Origin: Nocardia sp. NBC_00416
GTDB taxonomy: Bacteria > Actinomycetota > Actinomycetes > Mycobacteriales > Mycobacteriaceae
Assembly: GCF_036032445.1 (NCBI RefSeq)
Contig: NZ_CP107932.1
Location: 4,838,501-4,902,500 of the forward strand
Length of the DNA stretch: 64,000 bases
Direction of reading: 5' to 3'
Shown: positions 25,186 to 32,833 of the stretch, one piece after another
Numbering within the stretch: position 1 is the first letter of the stretch
Layout: the number at the start of each line of letters is the position of its first letter
The notes under the pieces: model-generated
Database searches by the model: none
What the model was told of the DNA's origin: nothing
The model's input: the letters and a program-made list of their open reading frames with translations, nothing else
Position numbers and translations under genes: made by a program

Positions 25186-26427
25186 TCAGGCCCGCCCCAG
25201 CGCGAGGGTCACGTTGTGACCGCCGAACCCGAACGAGTTCGTCAGGGCGTAGTCGATCCGCTGAGCCCGGGCGCTGCCGTGGACGATATCCAGGTCCACG
25301 TCCGGGTTCTCCAGGTTGAGTGTGGGCGGGACGACCTGGTCACGGAGGGTGAGCGCGGTGAGGATGGTCTCCAGGGCGCCGACCGCGCCGATCGAATGAC
25401 CGAGCGCCGATTTGGGGGCGTAGATCGAGGCGTCCGGGGTGACCGCACCGATGGCCGCCGCCTCCGAGGCGTCGCCGATGGACGTCGAGGTGGCGTGGGC
25501 GTTGACATGCTGGATATCGGCGGTGTCCAGTCCCGCGACGGCGATCGCCTTGCGCATGGCGCGGGCCGCGCCCGCTCCGGCGGGATCAGAGGCGACGATG
25601 TGATAGGCGTCGGAGGTTATGCCGGCGCCGAGCACCCGGGCGTGGATCCGGGCGCCCCGGGCGCGGGCGTGCTGCTCCGATTCCAGGACCACCAGCGCAC
25701 CCGCTTCGCCGAAGACGAAACCGTCGCGGTCGCGGTCGAACGGCCGCGAGGCCGCCGCCGGATCATCGTTACGGGTGCTCATGGCGCGCATCATGGCGAA
25801 GCTGGCGATCGGGACCGCGTGGATATGGCCTTCCACACCGCCCGCGACCACCACGTCCGCCTCACCGGTGGTGATCAGCCGCCACGCCTGCGCGATAGCT
25901 TCGGTGCCCGACGAGCAGGCCGAGACCGGTGCGAAAACGCCTGCCTTCGCACCGATTTCGAGACTCACCGCCGCCGCCGGACCGTTGGGCATGACCATGG
26001 GCACCGACATGGGCGAGACCTTGCGGTAGCCGCCCGCACGCATCGCGTCCACCGCGTCGATGAGGGCGTCACCGCCGCCCAGCCCGGTGCCGATGCACAC
26101 GGCGAGCCGTTCGCCCTCCACCTCGGGCCGCCCCGCCGCCGCCCAGACCCGCCGCCCCACCACCAGCGCGAGCTGTTCGACGTAGGAATGCCGGCGCTGT
26201 TCGATCCGGGTGAGCCCGGCCCCGGGGTGCGATTTCAGTTTGCCGCCGATGCGTACGGGCAGGTCGTACTCGGCGACGAAATCGTCGTCGAGGGTGGTGA
26301 TGCCGGTGTCTCCGCGCAGCAGCCCGGACCAGGTCTCGTCCATATCGTCGGCGATCGAGGTGGCGCCCGCGTAGGCGGTCACGACCACCTGAGCGGCCCG
26401 AGTTTCTGAAGCGATCGGTACAGTCAC
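25186..26427 (-). CDS. beta-ketoacyl-ACP synthase (KAS I/II, KasA/KasB/FabF-like)
   Basis: 413 residues. It is a condensing enzyme of fatty-acid or mycolic-acid elongation. The catalytic triad is present: Cys in VSACSSGTEAIA (about 171), His in NAHATSTSIGD (about 311) and His in KSALGHSIGAVG (about 345). The C-terminal NSFGFGGHNVTL is also typical. Mycolata carry such enzymes in FAS-II, usually with acpM and fabD. This copy stands alone and divergent from a TetR gene, so a dedicated pathway is possible. GTG 26427 is preferred; no ATG precedes the domain closely. Confidence 0.9.
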   Translation of the reverse strand: MTVPIASETRAAQVVVTAYAGATSIADDMDETWSGLLRGDTGITTLDDDFVAEYDLPVRIGGKLKSHPGAGLTRIEQRRHSYVEQLALVVGRRVWAAAGRPEVEGERLAVCIGTGLGGGDALIDAVDAMRAGGYRKVSPMSVPMVMPNGPAAAVSLEIGAKAGVFAPVSACSSGTEAIAQAWRLITTGEADVVVAGGVEGHIHAVPIASFAMMRAMSTRNDDPAAASRPFDRDRDGFVFGEAGALVVLESEQHARARGARIHARVLGAGITSDAYHIVASDPAGAGAARAMRKAIAVAGLDTADIQHVNAHATSTSIGDASEAAAIGAVTPDASIYAPKSALGHSIGAVGALETILTALTLRDQVVPPTLNLENPDVDLDIVHGSARAQRIDYALTNSFGFGGHNVTLALGRA

Positions 26428-26441
26428 GACGTCATGAATAC

Positions 26442-26459
26442 CTGTAGCGTTCGCTACAG
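26442..26459. promoter_or_regulatory. palindromic TetR operator
   Basis: CTGTAGCGTTCGCTACAG has perfect 8-base arms around TT. It fills most of the 39-base gap between the ketoacyl synthase GTG and the TetR ATG. The likely TetR -10 box, TACAGT (26455-26460), overlaps its right arm and is six bases from the ATG, which suggests leaderless transcription and autorepression. The synthase promoter must overlap it too. Confidence 0.7.
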
Positions 26460-26466
26460 TCAACCC

Positions 26467-27024
26467 ATGGCCCGCCCACTCGACCACGCCAAACGCGCCG
26501 AAATCCTCGACGCGGTGGTCCGCTACATCGCCGAACAAGGCCTCGCGGACCTCTCGCTGCGCCCCCTCGCCGCAGCTCTGGGCACCAGCTCCCGGATGCT
26601 GATCTACTACTTCGGCACAAAGGAAGAACTGCTGGTCCAAGCACTCGCGACCCAGCGTCCGGACCTCACCGCGGTCTTCGCCGAGGCCGCGGACGCCGAC
26701 GCGCTACGCGAACGACTGTGGCAATTCTGGCGCTCGAACACCACCGGCCCCGGCGCGGTCAGCGTCAAGGTGATGCTCCAGGTCGTGGGCGCGGCCTGTG
26801 CATCGCACAGCCCCTACGCGGCGTACGCGGACGAGGCGATCGCGGTGTTCGTCGCGACCCTGGCCGCCGGATTACGCGGACTCGAATCGGTGGACGATCC
26901 CGAGGTGGTGGCGACGCTGCTGGTCTCCGGCCTGCGCGGCATCCTGCAGGACCGCCTGATCACCGGCGAGGTGGAGCGCACCGACCGGGCCGCCCGCCGG
27001 TTGATCGACCAGACCATTGTCTGA
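26467..27024 (+). CDS. TetR-family regulator
   Basis: 185 residues. The helix-turn-helix (LSLRPLAAALGTSSRMLIYYFGTKEELL, residues about 30-57) has the usual YYxF-T-K-E-x-L end. A divergent ligand-binding C-terminal half contains LWQFWRSNTTGPGAVSVKVMLQVVGAA. ATG 26467 is chosen over an upstream in-frame ATG at 26434 because the latter would cross the operator. It presumably represses itself and the ketoacyl-ACP synthase; the ligand could be an acyl compound. Confidence 0.9.
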   Translation: MARPLDHAKRAEILDAVVRYIAEQGLADLSLRPLAAALGTSSRMLIYYFGTKEELLVQALATQRPDLTAVFAEAADADALRERLWQFWRSNTTGPGAVSVKVMLQVVGAACASHSPYAAYADEAIAVFVATLAAGLRGLESVDDPEVVATLLVSGLRGILQDRLITGEVERTDRAARRLIDQTIV

Positions 27025-27161
27025 CCCGTTCGGCAACGCCCGAGCCCGGCCCGGCGACTGCCCACGACCGCGCAAGGCCATCGGGGACCGGCATCGATAC
27101 GCACCCGGATGCGGCCCGCCTTCCCGGCCGGCCCCGGACCGCCCCCACGTAGGGTGACGGC

Positions 27162-28001
27162 GTGAGATTGTTGCCGTTGGCGCCCCCGGGGCAGACCCCG
27201 GTCCGGGTGCTCACCATCGCCGGTACCGATTCGGGCGGCGGAGCCGGAATACAGGCCGATACGCGGACCATGGCCCTGTGCGGAGTGCACGCCCTGGTAG
27301 CGGTGGCCGCGGTGACAGTGCAGAACTCGGTGGGAGTGAGCGGCTTCCACGAGATCCCGCCGCAGGTGGTCGCGGATCAGGTGCGGTCGGTGGCCGGCGA
27401 TATCGGCGTCGGCGCCGCCAAAACCGGAATGCTCGCATCGACCGACATCATCGAGGCCGTGGCCGGGGTCTGCCGCGAGGTCGGAATCGGCCACGACGGA
27501 AAGATTCCGCTGGTCGTCGACCCCGTCGCGGCCTCCATGCACGGCGATCCACTCCTGCACGCCGAAGCGCTGGACGCGGTGCGCTACACCCTGTTCCCGC
27601 TGGCCACCATCGTCACCCCGAACCTGGACGAGGTGCGGCTGCTGACCGGCGTCGAGGTCACCGATCCGGCGTCCGCCCGGACCGCGGCCGAGGCGTTGCA
27701 CGCGCTCGGACCGCGATGGGTCGTGGTGAAGGGCGGACATCTGCGAACGTCGGCGGAGAGCACGGACCTGCTGTTCGACGGGCACCACTTCCTGGAATTC
27801 ACCGCGCCCCGCATCACCACCGGCAACGACCACGGCGGCGGCGACACCCTGGCCGCCGCGCTCGCCTGCGCGCTGGCCCACGGCTACTCGGTGCCCGACG
27901 CGTTCGAATTCGCCAAAGAATGGACCCGGCTCAGCCTGGAAGCGTCCTACGACCTCGGCAAAGGCCACGGCCCGGTCTCACCACTGTGGCGTCTGGCCTG
28001 A
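27162..28001 (+). CDS. thiD: HMP / HMP-phosphate kinase
   Basis: 279 residues that start with GTG. Phosphorylates hydroxymethylpyrimidine(-P) from the ThiC branch. It is a ribokinase-fold enzyme with IAGTDSGGGAGIQADTRTM at about 21, VAAVTVQNSVGV, AAKTGMLAS, VVDPVAASMHGDPLL, NLDEVRLL and VVKGGH. The anion-hole/catalytic motif, usually HGTGC, reads HGGGD here, so the catalytic Cys described for Salmonella ThiD is Asp. I recall the same change in mycobacterial ThiD. The gene corresponds to Rv0422c. Confidence 0.93.
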   Translation: MRLLPLAPPGQTPVRVLTIAGTDSGGGAGIQADTRTMALCGVHALVAVAAVTVQNSVGVSGFHEIPPQVVADQVRSVAGDIGVGAAKTGMLASTDIIEAVAGVCREVGIGHDGKIPLVVDPVAASMHGDPLLHAEALDAVRYTLFPLATIVTPNLDEVRLLTGVEVTDPASARTAAEALHALGPRWVVVKGGHLRTSAESTDLLFDGHHFLEFTAPRITTGNDHGGGDTLAAALACALAHGYSVPDAFEFAKEWTRLSLEASYDLGKGHGPVSPLWRLA

Positions 28002-28206
28002 CGGCGATCGTGTCCCGAACCTGTCGGTGGCCGGGTACATACTCGTGGTGTTCCGGAACACCTCACCACAATGACGTGGCGACGCGAACAACGAGGTTCG
28101 GTAGTTACCCCGCCAGACCGGCAAGGCCGGCGCGCAGCCTTTCCGGATGGCACGTTTCCACGCAACTGGCCGTGTGCGCGCCGCAGCAGACGAGCCGATC
28201 CCACAC

Positions 28207-28297
28207 GGTCGGGCCCCCAGTTCTGCAGCGACAGCTCGAAGGAGCGCAGCGACCGACCAGCTGAGGTGAAAGCCGGAAACCACCGAGTCCGGGCCCG
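28207..28297 (-). repeat. degenerate copy of the palindromic element
   Basis: GGTCGGGCCCCCAGTTCTG, AGCTCGAAGGAGCGCAGCGAC and a late AGTCCGGGCCCG match the outer arm, loop and far arm of the element with many changes. The terminal hairpin is missing. It lies upstream of the two intact copies D and E in the 640-base gap after thiD. The 200 bases between the thiD stop and this point show nothing recognisable. Confidence 0.55.
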
Positions 28298-28332
28298 CGT
28301 CACGACTTCCCTGTCGAATGGCCTGCTTCCAC

Positions 28333-28448
28333 GGTCGGGGCCCGCCCCGGTTCTGGAGCGACCAGAGGGAGGGAGCGCAGCGACCGACCGCCGGGAGTGA
28401 AGAACCGGGGTTGACAAGGGCCCCGACCCGCCCCGCCGCAGGCGGGGC
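28333..28448 (-). repeat. nested palindromic intergenic element, copy D
   Basis: A complete copy in inverted orientation: outer arm GGTCGGGGCCC, inner arm CCCCGGTTCT, loop GGGAGCGCAGCGACCGACC, inner arm AGAACCGGGG, spacer TTGACAA, outer arm GGGCCCCGACC, and terminal hairpin GCCCCGCCGCAGGCGGGGC (28430-28448). It is followed after 10 bases by copy E in the same orientation. Confidence 0.9.
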
Positions 28449-28458
28449 AATCCCACAC

Positions 28459-28575
28459 GGTCGGGGCCCGCCCCGGTTCTGGAGCGACCAGAGGGAGGGA
28501 GCGCAGCGACCGACCGGCGGGAGTGAAGAACCGGGGTTAACGAGGGCCCCGACCCCGCCCCGCCGGAGGCGGGGC
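28459..28575 (-). repeat. nested palindromic intergenic element, copy E
   Basis: Nearly identical to copy D, including the loop variant GACCAGAGGGAGGGAGCGCAG that copies A-C lack, so D and E arose by local duplication. The hairpin GCCCCGCCGGAGGCGGGGC (28557-28575) is followed by CATCTACACAG and then, 67 bases on, the glycosyltransferase ATG. Confidence 0.9.
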
Positions 28576-28642
28576 CATCTACACAGCAACCTCCCAGGTT
28601 GCCTGGAGCCCGGCCCCAGCCCGCGGATCGACTCTGGTCACT

Positions 28643-29896
28643 ATGACCGAGACCGTGACCCTCGCCGGAACGGCGGAACTCACGGACGACCCGTTGTCAC
28701 CGCCGGTGCTGGATGTGGTCGTTCCTGTGTACAACGAAGAAACCGATCTCGGCGTGTGTGTGCGCCGACTTCACGATTATCTCGACAGCGGGTTCCCGTT
28801 CCCGGCGCGGATCACCATCGCCGACAATGCCAGTACCGATTCCACCTTGGCGGTGGCCGAGATCTTGGCGGGTGAACTGGATGGGGTCCGGGTGGTGCAT
28901 CTGGACGCCAAGGGTCGCGGCCGGGCGTTGCGGGCGGTGTGGCAGGAGTCGGACGCGCAGGTCGTCGCGTATATGGATGTGGATCTGTCCACCGATCTCG
29001 ATGCGCTGCTCCCCCTTGTCGCGCCGCTGGTTTCCGGTCATTCCGATCTGGCCATCGGAACTCGGCTGGGGGCCGGTTCCCGTGTGGTGCGCGGGCCGAA
29101 GCGTGAGTTCATCTCCCGCTGCTACAACCTGCTGCTGAAGGCTTCGCTGCGGGCGCATTTTTCCGATGCCCAATGCGGTTTCAAGGCTGTCCGCACGGAG
29201 GTGGCGCGCAAACTGCTGCCGCTGGTGGAGGACGGGGAGTGGTTCTTCGATACCGAGCTGCTGGTCATCGCCGAACGCGCGGGCCTGCGGATCCATGAGG
29301 TTCCGGTGGACTGGATCGACGATCCTGACAGCCGCGTCGACATCATCGATACCGCTCGCAAGGATCTGCGCGGGATCTGGCGGATGGGCCGGGCGCTGAC
29401 CACCGGTTCGCTGCCGTTGGCCGAGCTGCGCCGGGCTGTGGGCCGGGAGCCGCTCGTTCCCGGTGTGCCGCTCGGCATGGTCGGTCAGCTGATCCGGTTC
29501 GCGCTGGTCGGGGTCGCTTCTACGCTCGCCTACGTGCTGCTGTATCTGCTGCTGCAACCGATGGCCGGGGCGCAGGTCGCCAATTTCGGCGCCCTGTTGA
29601 TCACCGCGGTCGCCAATACCGCCGCCAATCGCGCGTTCACCTTCGGCGTGCGCGGGCAGAGCGGGATGGTGTCGCATCAGTTCCAGGGTCTGTTGATCTT
29701 CGGGTTCGGGCTGCTGGTGACCAGTGGTTCGCTGTTCACCCTTCATCATTGGGCGCCCGGTGCGCCGGTTCAGCTGGAGTTGTTCGTGCTGGTCGTGGCG
29801 AATCTGATCGCGACGCTCATGCGGTTCGTCGGCCTGCGCTGGGTGTTCCGCGAGGCGGGCCGTCCGGCCCTCGGCGTCGAGGAGGCCGCCCGATGA
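28643..29896 (+). CDS. GT2 glycosyltransferase fused to a GtrA membrane domain
   Basis: 417 residues. Residues 22-260 form a family 2 (DPM1/Ppm-like) transferase: VVVPVYNEETDL, ITIADNASTDST, the metal-binding YMDVDLSTDLD, and CGFKAVR, WFFDTELLVIA for the acceptor side. Residues about 285-400 form a GtrA-type domain with four membrane helices (LIRFALVGVASTLAYVLLYL, NTAANRAFTFGVRG). Such proteins make polyprenyl-phosphate sugars and may move them across the membrane. Its stop overlaps the start of the next gene, a transferase that would use such a lipid donor, so the two likely act in one pathway of surface glycosylation. Confidence 0.9.
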   Translation: MTETVTLAGTAELTDDPLSPPVLDVVVPVYNEETDLGVCVRRLHDYLDSGFPFPARITIADNASTDSTLAVAEILAGELDGVRVVHLDAKGRGRALRAVWQESDAQVVAYMDVDLSTDLDALLPLVAPLVSGHSDLAIGTRLGAGSRVVRGPKREFISRCYNLLLKASLRAHFSDAQCGFKAVRTEVARKLLPLVEDGEWFFDTELLVIAERAGLRIHEVPVDWIDDPDSRVDIIDTARKDLRGIWRMGRALTTGSLPLAELRRAVGREPLVPGVPLGMVGQLIRFALVGVASTLAYVLLYLLLQPMAGAQVANFGALLITAVANTAANRAFTFGVRGQSGMVSHQFQGLLIFGFGLLVTSGSLFTLHHWAPGAPVQLELFVLVVANLIATLMRFVGLRWVFREAGRPALGVEEAAR

Positions 29897-32127
29897 CAGT
29901 TACCGCGACTCCCCCTGACACCACGGTGCCCGCGTCCACCATGACCGGGCCCGAACCGGCGCGGTCGGGCCGCTGGGAATACCCCGCGCTGGCCGTGTTG
30001 CTGCTCGCGACCGGCCTCTCCTACCTCTACAACCTCAGCGCCAACGGCTGGGCCAACTCCTTCTACTCCGCCGCCATCCAGGCGGGTTCGGTGTCGTGGA
30101 AGGCGTTCTTCTTCGGTTCCTCCGATGCCGCGAACTCCATCACCGTGGACAAGGCGCCCGCGTCGCTGTGGCTCATGGAGCTGTCGGTGCGCCTGTTCGG
30201 CTTGAACAGCTGGAGCATCCTGGTCCCACAGGTCCTGCTCGGTGTGGCGACGGTGGCGCTGATCTGGGTGACCGTGCGGCGCTCGTTCGGCCCCGCGGCG
30301 GGGCTGGTCGCCGGGCTGGCGCTGGCGGTGACCCCGGTGTTCGCGCTCATGTTCCGGTTCAACAATCCCGACGCGCTGCTGGTTTTCCTGATGGTCGCCG
30401 CGGTGTGGGCGATCGTGCGCGCGCTAGACGACGGCCGGTGGCGCTGGCTGGTGCTCACCGGAACATTCATCGGGTTCGGGTTCTTGGCCAAGCAGCTGCA
30501 GGTCATGCTGGTGGTGCCGGTACTCGCCCTGGTGTACTTGTTCGCGGGTCCGCCGAAACTCGGTAAACGGATCGCGCAGTTGTTCGCCGCGGGCGCCGCG
30601 ATGGTGGTCGCCGCGGGCTGGTGGCTGCTGGCGGTGGAACTCTGGCCGGCCGATTCCCGGCCCTATATCGGTGGCTCCCAGAACAATTCGATCATCGAAC
30701 TGACACTCGGCTACAACGGGTTCGGCCGGTTGAACGGCAACGAGACCGGCAGCGTCGGGCCGGGCGGTGAACTGCCGCCGGGCGGGAACGGGATGTGGGG
30801 GCAGACCGGGATCACCCGCATGTTCGATCAGATGCAGGGCGGTCAGATCGCCTGGCTGATTCCCGCGGCGCTGGTCGCTTTGGTGGCGGGTCTGCTGCTC
30901 CGTGGCCGCGCGGCGCGTACCGACGGCCCCCGGGCCCAGGTGCTGCTGTGGGGCGGGTGGCTGGTGGTCACCGGCCTGGTGTTCAGCTTCATGGCCGGGA
31001 TCTTCCACCAGTACTACACCGTGGCGCTGGCTCCCGCGGTCGCCGCGCTGGTGGGTATCGGCGGGGTGCTGTACTGGCGCAACCGGTCCCGCTGGTGGGT
31101 CCGCGCCGGTGCGGCCGTCGCGGTCGGGCTCACCACCGCCACGGCGTGGATGCTGCTGTCGCGTAGCGCGGATTTCGTGCCGTGGCTGCGCTGGGCGGTG
31201 CTGGTGGCCGGGATCGTCGCGACTCTCGCGATCGTGGTTCCGCTGCCCGGTCGAGCCGGTGTCGCCGCGGCGCTGCTCGCCGGAGCGGTCGGCCTGGCCG
31301 GGCCGGTCGCCTACACGGTCGACACCCTGAATTCGGGCCATGCCGGGTCGATTCCGACTGCCGGACCCAATAACGGCATGTTCGGCGGGATGCGCCCGCC
31401 GGGTATGCGTGGCGGGATGCCCGACGGGGCCGGCATGGACGGTGGAATGCCGGGCGGACCAGGGGGCCCGGGCGGAATGTTCGGTATGAACGGCGGCCCG
31501 GGCGGTATGCCCGGAATGCCTGGTGGACCGGGCGGTATGCCGGGGACGGACGGCGGGCCGAGCGGTATGCCCGGGATCAACGGTGGGCCGGGCGGCATGC
31601 CCAGTACGGACGGCGGGCCGGGCGGCATGCCCGGGATCAACGGTGGGCCGGGCGGCATGCCCAGTACGGACGGCGCCGCGAACGGCATGCCCGACGGCGG
31701 GGACGGTGGCACTACCGGAATCGACGGCGGACGCGACGGCGGCAATCGGCGGGGCGGTCCCGGCGGCGGGTTCCTCAACGCCAGCACCCCCAGCGCTGCC
31801 CTGGTAGCGCTGCTGCAGGACAACGGCGACGCCTACACCTGGGCCGCGGCCACCGTCTCCTCCAACGGAGCCGCCGGATACCAGTTGGCCACCGAACTCC
31901 CGATCATGCCGATCGGCGGATTCAACGGCAGTGATCCCTCGCCGACGCTGGCACAGTTCCAGCAGTATGTCGCATCCGGGCAGATCCACTACTTCCTCGG
32001 CGGAAGCGGTGGCGGCCCCGGCGGACGCCAGGCCACGACCGCCGCGATATCGCAGTGGGTGCTGGACAACTTCACCGCGAAGGAGGTCGACGGGGTCACG
32101 CTCTACGACCTGACCGCCCCCAAGTGA
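29893..32127 (+). CDS. PMT/ArnT-type membrane glycosyltransferase with Gly/Met-rich tract
   Basis: 744 residues from ATG 29893, overlapping the GT2 stop by 4 bases. The N-terminal 470 residues hold about 10-12 membrane helices. GWANSFYSAAIQAG and DKAPASLWLMELSVRLFG match the first periplasmic loop of family 39 (ArnT/PMT) enzymes, with an acidic catalytic residue in this region. FRFNNPDALLVFLMV and FLAKQLQ follow. Residues about 495-625 are an unusual low-complexity tract of GG(P)GGMP repeats, then a folded C-terminal domain (ALVALLQDNGDAYTWAAATVSS, QLATELPIMPIGGFNGSDPSPT, GQIHYFLGGSGGG). The latter is typical of mycobacterial/Nocardia homologues. It transfers a sugar from polyprenyl phosphate to an unknown acceptor outside the membrane. 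Confidence 0.9.
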   Translation: MTVTATPPDTTVPASTMTGPEPARSGRWEYPALAVLLLATGLSYLYNLSANGWANSFYSAAIQAGSVSWKAFFFGSSDAANSITVDKAPASLWLMELSVRLFGLNSWSILVPQVLLGVATVALIWVTVRRSFGPAAGLVAGLALAVTPVFALMFRFNNPDALLVFLMVAAVWAIVRALDDGRWRWLVLTGTFIGFGFLAKQLQVMLVVPVLALVYLFAGPPKLGKRIAQLFAAGAAMVVAAGWWLLAVELWPADSRPYIGGSQNNSIIELTLGYNGFGRLNGNETGSVGPGGELPPGGNGMWGQTGITRMFDQMQGGQIAWLIPAALVALVAGLLLRGRAARTDGPRAQVLLWGGWLVVTGLVFSFMAGIFHQYYTVALAPAVAALVGIGGVLYWRNRSRWWVRAGAAVAVGLTTATAWMLLSRSADFVPWLRWAVLVAGIVATLAIVVPLPGRAGVAAALLAGAVGLAGPVAYTVDTLNSGHAGSIPTAGPNNGMFGGMRPPGMRGGMPDGAGMDGGMPGGPGGPGGMFGMNGGPGGMPGMPGGPGGMPGTDGGPSGMPGINGGPGGMPSTDGGPGGMPGINGGPGGMPSTDGAANGMPDGGDGGTTGIDGGRDGGNRRGGPGGGFLNASTPSAALVALLQDNGDAYTWAAATVSSNGAAGYQLATELPIMPIGGFNGSDPSPTLAQFQQYVASGQIHYFLGGSGGGPGGRQATTAAISQWVLDNFTAKEVDGVTLYDLTAPK
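31567..31686 (+). repeat. in-frame 60-bp tandem repeat inside the PMT-type gene
   Basis: Two 60-base units (31567-31626 and 31627-31686) encode MPGINGGPGG followed by MPSTDGGPGG, with shorter MPG-type repeats before them from about 31440. The second unit diverges in its last bases. The length keeps the frame, so copy number could change by slippage without breaking the protein. Confidence 0.85.
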
Positions 32128-32143
32128 TCGTGCGCTGAACGCC

Positions 32144-32177
32144 GATGGCCCGGACCTTCGAAAAGGTCCGGGCCATC
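32144..32177 (+). terminator. strong bidirectional stem-loop
   Basis: A perfect 15-bp stem, GATGGCCCGGACCTT (32144-32158) with AAGGTCCGGGCCATC (32163-32177), is capped by CGAA. It lies 17 bases after the stop of the glycosyltransferase operon and faces the end of the convergent SnoaL-like gene. Confidence 0.75.
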
Positions 32178-32256
32178 GGTGTATCCGTCGTGTCCGAGCA
32201 CAGAGCCCACGGAGTGCGTGAGCGAATGAGCTCGGGCGTACGCGAACGGACCGAGC

Positions 32257-32640
32257 TCAGGCGAACACCTGGGTGAGGTCACCGTAGAGGCGCTGTTCGG
32301 TGAACTTGTTGTCCGAGTCGACCGTCGCGTACACCGCCCCGGGGATGTTCAGTTCCTTACCGCTCTTCAGGTAGTACTGGATGCGGATCTCGAACAGGAC
32401 CTCCGTCGTGCCGTCGACCGCCGGATGCGGCTCGATCCAGTGGAAGACACTGTGCTCGATACTCGTGCACTGGTCGAGCACGTACTGGATGGAGGCGGTG
32501 GCGGCGTCGCGACCGGTCACGGGTTCGGCATTGGCGAAAGTCAGCAACACATCGTCGGTCATCAACTGCGCGGCTTCGGCCAGCCGGCCGGAGTCGATGT
32601 GCTCGTAGTAGTCCTCCACGAGTTTCCGGACGGAAGTCAT
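32257..32640 (-). CDS. SnoaL/NTF2-like protein
   Basis: 127 residues with AAGGAG seven bases before the ATG. An NTF2-like fold is indicated by VRKLVEDYYEHIDSGRLAEAAQLMTDDVLLTFANAEPVTGRDAA at the start (residues about 4-48, outlined) and SIEHSVFHWIEPHPAVDGTTEVLFEIRIQYYLKSG in the middle, ending in a strand with KFTEQRLYGDLTQVF. This is the polyketide-cyclase-like/steroid-isomerase-like class. No neighbour suggests a substrate. Confidence 0.8.
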   Translation of the reverse strand: MTSVRKLVEDYYEHIDSGRLAEAAQLMTDDVLLTFANAEPVTGRDAATASIQYVLDQCTSIEHSVFHWIEPHPAVDGTTEVLFEIRIQYYLKSGKELNIPGAVYATVDSDNKFTEQRLYGDLTQVFA

Positions 32641-32833
32641 TAGCCAACTCCTTGCTGAGATCCCCAGGACGGGAACGGTTTTCGTATCGCGTGCCCAGGG
32701 TAATGGAAATCCGGCCCCGGCGCGCCCGACATCGGCGATCCAGCGAACCCTCGGCGGCTCGTCCCGCCCGGAGTTCCGTCCCTTCCTGTGCGAGGCCCGG
32801 CATCGCCCGTCGCGAGTCAGCCGGGCGCCGGAC

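Noticed and set aside
31440..31690. Short GC-rich repeats as a CRISPR array or mobile element
   Set aside because: They are in frame inside a membrane glycosyltransferase and encode GGMP repeats.
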